This document shows, piece by piece, positions 56,748 to 62,385 of a stretch of 62,385 nucleotides of DNA (within the stretch, counting starts at the first letter, position 1; the number at the start of each line of letters is the position of its first letter). Below the pieces are notes generated by a model. The model had not been told where the DNA came from. It made no database searches and saw only the letters and a list, made by a program, of their open reading frames with translations. The DNA comes from Streptomyces sp. NRRL B-1140 (lineage in GTDB: Bacteria > Actinomycetota > Actinomycetes > Streptomycetales > Streptomycetaceae): the NCBI RefSeq assembly GCF_001280065.1, contig NZ_LGEA01000110.1:1-62385 (forward strand), read 5' to 3'. Both the position numbers and the translations under genes were made by a program.

Positions 56748-57826
56748 GCAAGGCCAGCCAGCTGGGAGCCGGCCGCTTCGGCGGGGGAGCGCGGCCGGTC
56801 AGCGCCCGCCGGCAGGCCGTCGCAGCAGCGACCGGCGTGCCAACCGACGGCGTTGCACCTCCCACGGAACTCCCCCCACACCGGATCAGCCTCAACCCCG
56901 ACAACCCCCGCTCCAGCCTCGGAGACCTCACCGATCTCGCAGGCAGCCTTCAGACCCATGGGCAGAAGCAAGCGATCACGGTCATGAACCGGGACGCCTA
57001 CATCAAGGCCAACCCGGAGCGGGAGACCGACCTCGAACCGGACACCACCCACGTCGTCATCGACGGCAGCAGCCGACTCGCCGCCGCACGCGACGCCGGC
57101 CTCACCACCATCAAAGTGATGGTCAGCGACGACCAGGGCGGCAACTCCGAAGAGCTCCTCGAAAGCGCCCTCGTCGCCAACATCCACCGCCAGGACCTGT
57201 CGGAGCTGGACGAAGCACGAGCTCTGCAACGACTCCTCGCCATCCACGGCAGCCAAACCGCTCTGGCGAAAAGGCTTCATCGCTCCCAGGGGTGGGTCTC
57301 ACAACGGCTCGCTCTGCTCGGCCTCACCCCGGAACTCCAGGCCCGTATCGGTGAAGAGCCCATCGACCTGCTGCGTGCTGTGGGCAGCAAGCCCCCCGAG
57401 CAGCAGGAGACGGTGCTCGCGGGACTCAAGCAGGAACGAGCCCGCAAGGAGGCAGAGAAGCAGGAGCGCAAACGAGGGAAGCAGACCCAAGCTGCTACTC
57501 CGGCCACCCAGGAAGCCGAGCAGACCGACGGCTATTACGGCGTAATAGACGATGGCGGCTCCGCTGTGCCGCCCACGCCCTCTCCGAGGCAGGGAGCTGC
57601 TGAAGATCAGACACGCACAGGAGAGGGTTCGCCGACTCTCCCCGTCCAATCCCCCGCCGCCGATACCACAGCGGGGGGAGGCGAGCCGCAGCTCAAGCGA
57701 TTCCCCTACGACGATGGCGCATCCGCAGCCATCTACTTGATCCACAAGATGCCGCCGGCCGAGTTCGACAAGATGCTGGACCGGCTCATCAAGCACCGGG
57801 ACAGCAGGGCCGTCTCTGCAGGTTGA
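56744..57826 (+). CDS. parB: ParB-family partition protein
   Basis: 360 residues from GTG 56744, overlapping the parA stop. The N-terminal ParB nuclease-like domain includes DGSSRLAAARDAGLTTIKV (GxxR-like box) and ESALVANIHRQDLSELDEARAL. The HTH is TALAKRLHRSQGWVSQRLALLGL. A long charged linker precedes a small C-terminal domain (FPYDDGASAAIYLIHKMPPAEFDKML). It probably binds the ATTACGSCGTAAT palindromes, one of which lies inside this gene. Confidence 0.95.
   Translation: MSKASQLGAGRFGGGARPVSARRQAVAAATGVPTDGVAPPTELPPHRISLNPDNPRSSLGDLTDLAGSLQTHGQKQAITVMNRDAYIKANPERETDLEPDTTHVVIDGSSRLAAARDAGLTTIKVMVSDDQGGNSEELLESALVANIHRQDLSELDEARALQRLLAIHGSQTALAKRLHRSQGWVSQRLALLGLTPELQARIGEEPIDLLRAVGSKPPEQQETVLAGLKQERARKEAEKQERKRGKQTQAATPATQEAEQTDGYYGVIDDGGSAVPPTPSPRQGAAEDQTRTGEGSPTLPVQSPAADTTAGGGEPQLKRFPYDDGASAAIYLIHKMPPAEFDKMLDRLIKHRDSRAVSAG
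57533..57547. promoter_or_regulatory. parS-like palindrome (copy 4) inside parB
   Basis: TATTACG G CGTAATA, perfect 7-1-7, encoding YYGVI in the ParB linker. It sits in a non-conserved linker, so the DNA palindrome rather than the protein sequence is probably what is kept. Confidence 0.75.
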
Positions 57827-57863
57827 CCTCTCTCGCGCGTGGGCGGGTCTCTCGTGCGTGGGG

Positions 57864-57890
57864 CCGGTCTCCCGGCTGTCGGGAGACCGG
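57864..57890. terminator. Hairpin terminator after parAB
   Basis: ccggtctcccg (57864-57874) pairs with cgggagaccgg (57880-57890) across gctgt, 38 bp after the parB stop. The rest of the 255-bp gap to the next gene shows nothing. Confidence 0.75.
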
Positions 57891-58081
57891 TCCGCGCTCC
57901 GTCCCGGCGCCTTCGCGTTCCCTCTGAAGAAGGATGAGGGGGCTGAAGTGGGTGTCACCGGGTGTCACCCATGTTCCTGAACGAGCAAGGCTGTCGGAGC
58001 ACCCCGCGTCGGCTGGAGGATGAGGCCGCGGGTTCCAACTTGCCGCCCGCGACATGGTCGTCCCGGGGGAAGATGGGCGCC

Positions 58082-58900
58082 ATGACGGATGCAGGCTCCT
58101 CCATCGACCCCACCAAACCCAGCATCGCCCGTGTCTACGACTACCTGCTCGGGGGCAAGGACAACTACGCCGTGGACCGGCAGGTCGGTGACGTGTTCAA
58201 ACGCGACCTTCCTGGGTCGGTGGCCATCGCCTTCGCCAACCGCCAAGCCTTGACCCGTGCGGTCGAGGTGATCGTGACGACCACCGGCATACGGCAGTTC
58301 ATCGACCTGGGGAGCGGCCTTCCGACCGCCAACAACGTGCATCAGGTCGCGCAACGCCACGCTCCGAACTCTCGTGTCGTCTATGTCGACATCGACCCCC
58401 AGGTACTGGTCCACGGCCGCGCACTGCTGGAGGAGAACGACCAGACCCGGGTCGTCCCCGTCGATGTACGCGACCCCGAAGGAGTCCGTACCCACCCGGA
58501 CACCCAGGAACTGATCGACTTCGACCGCCCCGTCGCCGTCATGTTCAGCGCCATCCTCCACCACGTCAACGACGAGGAAGACCCGGCTGGACTCGTCCGC
58601 TACTGGCGCGACCACGTTCCCTCGGGGAGCTACTTCTTCGTCAGCCACTTCCGTTCCGGCAACAACACAGAGACGGCAGAGGCCGAGAGAGTCCTCCAGG
58701 AAACTTTCGGCCGGGGTCGCTGGCGCACCGACGAAGAGATCAAAGCCCTGCTGCACGGCCTGGAGATCCTCGACCCCGGGATCGTCCCCGCGTCCCTCTG
58801 GCATCCCGTCGTGGCCGACAGCCCGTGGAACAGCAGCGGCGAACGAGACCTCACCGTCTGGGAGCACCTCATCGCAGCCGGGCTGGCGCGCAAACCCTAG
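58082..58900 (+). CDS. DUF574-family S-adenosylmethionine methyltransferase
   Basis: 272 residues from ATG 58082 (gggggaag nine bases upstream). The N-terminus PSIARVYDYLLGGKDNYAVDR is the hallmark of the actinobacterial DUF574 family, followed by FIDLGSGLPTANNVHQVA and the VVYVDIDP ribose-binding acidic pair. Substrate unknown. These genes are numerous in Streptomyces and often found near mobile or terminal DNA. Confidence 0.93.
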   Translation: MTDAGSSIDPTKPSIARVYDYLLGGKDNYAVDRQVGDVFKRDLPGSVAIAFANRQALTRAVEVIVTTTGIRQFIDLGSGLPTANNVHQVAQRHAPNSRVVYVDIDPQVLVHGRALLEENDQTRVVPVDVRDPEGVRTHPDTQELIDFDRPVAVMFSAILHHVNDEEDPAGLVRYWRDHVPSGSYFFVSHFRSGNNTETAEAERVLQETFGRGRWRTDEEIKALLHGLEILDPGIVPASLWHPVVADSPWNSSGERDLTVWEHLIAAGLARKP

Positions 58901-59054
58901 CCCCCGACGACCGAAGTGCCAGGCCACTCGCCTGAGAACAGCGGGTAGATCTCCGGTGCCCATGCGGCCGTTCCGACCGCAACTCCAGGTGCCGTAGCGG
59001 CCAAGAGCTCCCCCCCGAGCCAGTGCCTCGAACGGTTGACTCAGCATTGTGGGG

Positions 59055-61436
59055 TTATGTTGTTGCCCACTCAAGGCCGTGGTTGGCCAGGGCCTGCAGT
59101 TTGTCCGCGGTGAGCTTCCCGCGCCTGCTCTTTTGGTTCATGATCCATACGCCGAGTCGGACCTCTGTGCCATCCGGCAGCATCTCTACATGTCCTCTTG
59201 GCACTGTCAGGTGCCCTTCCCGCTCCTTGTACTGCGCGAGGGCGGCGATACCCCGTTGGAAGGCGTCGGGGGCCGTCTTGGGGGACTTGGCGGGTGTTTC
59301 CTGTTCTGGGGGGAGGGGTGTGATGCCGAGTTGCTTGAGGAGCTCGCGCTGCTGGTCCATCAGTCCGTGCCAGACAGCGTGTTGGCGTTGCTTGTGGAGC
59401 CATCGGCCGATGTCCATCCCGTGGATGGTGACGCCGGGTGTGACGATGGTGGGGTCGCTCTGGTCGCGTAGTAGTTGCCGTGCGGCGGTGTAGTGGCGTT
59501 GCCAGTCGGGTGGCCAGGCGGGGTTCCAGTGCTCATCGACGGCCTCCAGTACCGCCCTCCACTCGGGGTGTGCGTCCAGCGCTCCGGGCCTGCGCAGGTT
59601 GGACAGCCATTGTCCGATGGGCCGGTCGAGCATGGTGGCGGTGCGGGGTGCGCACAGTGTCCAGTGCTGGTCGTAGTAGGCCTTTGCGGCTTCCAGGTTC
59701 TCCTGGAACCGCTCGTCGGCCAGTGACCAGACCATGCCGAGTTTTTCGAGCCGGCGGGCGCGCTGGCTGCTCATCTGCCCGGCCGTGTGGGCCCGCCGCT
59801 GTTCTGCGACCCACTGCCCGAGGGGGTAGGCGTCCTCCTTGTGCCCGTAGGGAACCCGGGTATGGCCCTCTCGCTCGGCGTACGTCTTGAGTTTCGCCCA
59901 GCCGCGGGCCCAGTCCTGTTTCTCGGTGTCGATGACGTTGAAGGACACCCAGTTGGCGACGAGTACCGGATCCCGCGGGGCTGCGAAGCGCAGCAGCAGG
60001 CGGGTTTCGTCCTCGCCTTCCCCGGGCGGCGGACCGATGTCCTTGGACGGCTGCGCGAGGTCTTTCTGCGGCTCCTGCGGGATGGCGAGCAGTTCGACGG
60101 CCTCTTCATCGTGAGCGCGCAGCCCTTCAAGGACTTTCACCAAGGGGCGATAGGACCCCGAGCCGATCATGTCCTGTGGTGTTTCTCCTGGCTGGAGGAA
60201 GACCGGCACGATCAGCGAGGCGAGTTTTCCCTGTCCCGGTTTCTGCCGCAGAGCGCGCCCGATGGCCTGCACGATGTCATGCGGGGCGCCCTTCGGATCG
60301 AGCAGGGCCACACTGTCCACGGCGCGGATGTCCACACCCTCACCGAGGATGCGGCAGTTGGAGAGGACAGCACGCCGCGTCGTGGAGCCGAACGAGCCCA
60401 GCACCTGCCGCCGGCGCTCGGGGGCGTGCTCACCGCACAGCCAGCCCGCCCACATCCCCTTCGGATACTTCTCCGGCTCGTTGGCGTGGAGCTTCGCCGC
60501 GACGCGCTCAAGGCCCTCGGCGTAGGCCTGCGCCTCGATCGTCCGGTGGTGGAACGCAATACACGTCGACAGGTCGTGCTGCGCCATGGTGTGCAGCAAC
60601 GCGGCCTGCAGCGCCCCGAGACGCTGCCCGCGGACCTGTTCGCTGTACCGGTCCTCACCGTAGAGCAGCTGAGGGGTCAGGACCGGGTCTTGGAGCTCGA
60701 GGACGATGATCTGATACCGCGCCAGCAGCCCACGCGAGACGGCGGAAGCCAGCGACAGCCTGTACAGGACGGGCCCGAAGACCTCCTCATCGTCCATCGA
60801 GGCCGCCATCTCCCGCGGCAGCGGATCCCGCACCCCCTCAGCGACCTCCCGGCTCAGCCGCTCTTCCCAGATCCGCGGCGTCGCAGTCATATACAACCGC
60901 CGCGCCGCCGGAATGACGGCCCTGTCGTGGATGCCCGCCCATGCCTTACCCATCGACCCGGAAGTCCGGTGCGCCTCATCAACCACCGCCAGGTCCACCG
61001 GATCAAGCTTCTGGCCGTAGGCCCCCTCGAAAGCCTCCGCCAAAACACCCAGCGACGCATACGTCGCGTAGATGGTCACCGGTCCCCGCCCGTGCCACAA
61101 CGCCAGCTGCACCGCACTGGTGGTGGAGCGCACCCTCAGGCTCCACAGCTCCGGGTCATCCTGCAGCGAGCACACCGCAACCGCCGGCCCCCGATGCCCC
61201 ACCTCATGCCACGCCCTCACAGTCTGCGCCAGCAGATCCAGCGTCGGCACCAGCACCAGCACCCGCCCGCGGGGCACCATCCGCCGTGCCGCGGCTGCGG
61301 CCATGACGGTCTTCCCGGTCCCACACGCCGCATGGACCTGCCCCCGCAGACCGCCCGGTGGCATCCCCCCGGGCGGAACGTCCAGGCCCCGGACAATGGC
61401 ATCAACAGCCTCGATCTGATGGTCACGCAGCTTCAC
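59055..61436 (-). CDS. Telomere-proximal DEAD/DEAH-type helicase with helicase-associated repeats
   Basis: 793 residues. An N-terminal SF2 helicase has Walker A AACGTGKTVMAAA (about 36-48), VVDEAHRTSG, MTATPR, and a C-terminal core ILGEGVDIRAVDSVALLDPK with QAIGRALRQ. Four helicase-associated (HA) repeats follow from about residue 510, for example WAKLKTYAEREGHTRVP and ALAQYKEREGHLTVP, each ending near a W/G-x-W motif. Helicase genes of this layout (ttrA-like) are typical of Streptomyces chromosome and linear-plasmid ends. They have been linked to conjugal transfer. It lies about 1 kb from the right terminus. Confidence 0.92.
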   Translation of the reverse strand: MKLRDHQIEAVDAIVRGLDVPPGGMPPGGLRGQVHAACGTGKTVMAAAAARRMVPRGRVLVLVPTLDLLAQTVRAWHEVGHRGPAVAVCSLQDDPELWSLRVRSTTSAVQLALWHGRGPVTIYATYASLGVLAEAFEGAYGQKLDPVDLAVVDEAHRTSGSMGKAWAGIHDRAVIPAARRLYMTATPRIWEERLSREVAEGVRDPLPREMAASMDDEEVFGPVLYRLSLASAVSRGLLARYQIIVLELQDPVLTPQLLYGEDRYSEQVRGQRLGALQAALLHTMAQHDLSTCIAFHHRTIEAQAYAEGLERVAAKLHANEPEKYPKGMWAGWLCGEHAPERRRQVLGSFGSTTRRAVLSNCRILGEGVDIRAVDSVALLDPKGAPHDIVQAIGRALRQKPGQGKLASLIVPVFLQPGETPQDMIGSGSYRPLVKVLEGLRAHDEEAVELLAIPQEPQKDLAQPSKDIGPPPGEGEDETRLLLRFAAPRDPVLVANWVSFNVIDTEKQDWARGWAKLKTYAEREGHTRVPYGHKEDAYPLGQWVAEQRRAHTAGQMSSQRARRLEKLGMVWSLADERFQENLEAAKAYYDQHWTLCAPRTATMLDRPIGQWLSNLRRPGALDAHPEWRAVLEAVDEHWNPAWPPDWQRHYTAARQLLRDQSDPTIVTPGVTIHGMDIGRWLHKQRQHAVWHGLMDQQRELLKQLGITPLPPEQETPAKSPKTAPDAFQRGIAALAQYKEREGHLTVPRGHVEMLPDGTEVRLGVWIMNQKSRRGKLTADKLQALANHGLEWATT

Positions 61437-61900
61437 AGCCGTCCCACCTCCTCCCTGACGCCCGCTCCCTCACCTCGCGCCATCCAGCGACGCAGCAAGC
61501 GCTCCGCCGGCTCATGGCTGTAGTGCCGGGCGACCTGCAAGGGGGTCTCACCGTCCGCGGCCGGCAGCCACGGGTCAGCTCCGTAAGCCAACACGATCGA
61601 GGTAGCGGCTGTGTTCAGCGGATGACCCGACTGAAGATGGCCGTCCCCTTCGACGTCTATGGCATGGGTAAGCAACGTGTGACCGAAACACAGCTCGTCA
61701 GGGTCGGCTCCGGCATCCAGAAGCACAGTGAGCGTCTCGTAGTCGCTCATCTCCACAGCCCGATGCACGGGCGTCCAACCCTTCAGGCTGCCAGCGCTTC
61801 GCCCCGTTTCACCACGCACTACTACCTCCGATGCGCACCACAAGCAGCGAGCAAATCCGACCAGCAGGAACCGACATCCAGGTATGCCGTCTACTCCCAA
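61433..61900 (-). CDS. Ankyrin-repeat protein
   Basis: 155 residues with about three ankyrin units: GWTPVHRAVEMSDYETLTVLLDAGADPD, HTLLTHAIDVEGDG...AYGADPW and DGETPLQVARHYSHEPAERLL. The first ~38 residues lack repeats, and the true start may be further in. The stop overlaps the helicase start (ATGA), so the two are cotranscribed. It is the last gene before the telomere. Confidence 0.8.
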   Translation of the reverse strand: MGVDGIPGCRFLLVGFARCLWCASEVVVRGETGRSAGSLKGWTPVHRAVEMSDYETLTVLLDAGADPDELCFGHTLLTHAIDVEGDGHLQSGHPLNTAATSIVLAYGADPWLPAADGETPLQVARHYSHEPAERLLRRWMARGEGAGVREEVGRL

Positions 61901-62090
61901 ATCCTACACAGCGGCCTACCATGATGCACCCACTTCGGCGTATGGTTCACGTCCGGAGTGATGCACCGACAGTACGCCCTCCCACCGCCAGTTCACGTGC
62001 AGTCGATCGGAACAACACTGGCACGGGCACCACAAGCCCGAAGAAGCCAGGGGAGAGGTTCGGGTGGAGCGCAGCGGAACCCGTCATTAC

Positions 62091-62113
62091 TCTACGGGAA
62101 ATACCCGTAGAGC
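62091..62113. repeat. Subterminal hairpin
   Basis: ctctacggg (62091-62099) pairs with cccgtagag (62105-62113) across aaata. It lies in the 485-bp non-coding end (61901-62385), 100 bp inside the packed telomeric hairpins. Confidence 0.7.
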
Positions 62114-62210
62114 TCGGACGCCCGTCAACTCCCCTACAGGAGTGACAAGTGAGATCCTCAGACCCTACACAGGCCAGCACACGACGCACACCCTCCCGTA
62201 GCCAGCCCCA

Positions 62211-62385
62211 GGAATCCCGCTTGCGGGATTCCCCTCAATTCGCGCATGCGCGAATTGACACACCCTTAGAATTCCGCTCGCGGAATTCAATTCCCGCGCT
62301 TGCGCGGGAATCTGGCGGAGCGTCAGCGGAGCCAACGCCCCGAAGCGCAGCGGAGGGGCAACTCCTCGGCGCGTCAGCGCCGAGG
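62211..62385. other. Telomere of a linear replicon: seven back-to-back palindromes
   Basis: Hairpins in order: ggaatcccgc-tt-gcgggattcc (62211-62232); a perfect 24-bp palindrome tcaattcgcgca/tgcgcgaattga (62235-62258); gaattccgc-tc-gcggaattc (62269-62288); attcccgcgc-tt-gcgcgggaat (62290-62311). Then ggcggagcgtcagcggagcc (62314-62333, imperfect); gcccc...gcgcagc...ggggc (62337-62359); and the terminal cctcggcgc-gtca-gcgccgagg (62364-62385), flush with the end. Dense palindromes with 2-4 nt loops ending on a terminal palindrome are the signature of Streptomyces telomeres. The terminal palindrome differs from the archetypal CCCGCGGAGCGGG that I recall. Confidence 0.9.

Overview
High-GC actinomycete DNA, almost certainly Streptomyces or a close relative. 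Third codon positions are strongly G/C, genes are packed in ATGA/GTGA-coupled runs, and SARP, LmbU, AfsA and gamma-butyrolactone-receptor genes occur together. The right edge is a run of back-to-back hairpins ending exactly on a terminal palindrome, as at a Streptomyces-type telomere. Replication and partition genes lie within 13 kb of it. I read the window as the right 62 kb of a linear replicon, most simply a linear plasmid carrying biosynthetic genes. The left edge cuts through an NRPS gene.

Region 1 (1-22.5 kb) is a nonribosomal-peptide locus built around piperazic acid. It has an NRPS (C-A-T-E-C-A..., open at the left edge), an FAD oxidoreductase, free-standing PCP and A proteins, a free MbtH protein, a type II thioesterase and two LmbU-family regulators. 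It also has a four-gene ornithine operon (argC-argJ-argB-argD), an ornithine N5-hydroxylase (KtzI type) and a piperazate synthase (KtzT/PaiB type). Together these can carry glutamate to ornithine, N5-hydroxyornithine and piperazate. The first NRPS A domain reads DVFSVASYA(K) and is followed by an epimerase, which fits D-piperazate. A secreted R61-like DD-peptidase homologue lacks its catalytic Lys and Tyr. A Tat-exported M20 amidohydrolase with a TTA codon follows.

Region 2 (22.6-31.1 kb) looks like an undescribed regulon. A perfect 14-bp operator, GGCAA-N4-TTGCC, lies upstream of four genes: a methyltransferase/A-domain/MbtH fusion with both enzyme parts degenerate, an XRE-TPR regulator, a class V PLP-enzyme homologue with Arg in place of the PLP lysine, and a secreted 93-residue protein made of four DIGWP repeats. 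A second short peptide ends in DDDIGWPKR. I propose a peptide-signalling circuit with the XRE-TPR protein as sensor.

Region 3 (31.1-44.6 kb) is a minus-strand PKS/NRPS-like cluster with three SARP activators. Its KS, AT, C and TE domains have all lost catalytic residues, while its tandem ACPs and two phosphopantetheinyl transferases look intact. It also encodes an aromatase/cyclase, an acyl-CoA-dehydrogenase-like protein and an acyl-CoA carboxylase epsilon subunit.

Region 4 (44.7-49.3 kb) is a butyrolactone-type signalling locus: two TetR receptors, AfsA, a truncated AfsA copy and an NAD-dependent reductase. ARE-like operators lie in front of these genes and in front of two of the SARPs.

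Region 5 (49.4-62.4 kb) is the replication and maintenance end. It contains a prim-pol and SF3 helicase operon beside an iteron-rich putative origin, a RepL-like/winged-helix pair, a dense set of large hairpins, parA-parB with four parS-like palindromes, a DUF574 methyltransferase, a terminal helicase with helicase-associated repeats, an ankyrin protein and the telomere. No terminal-protein (tpg/tap) genes are in the window.
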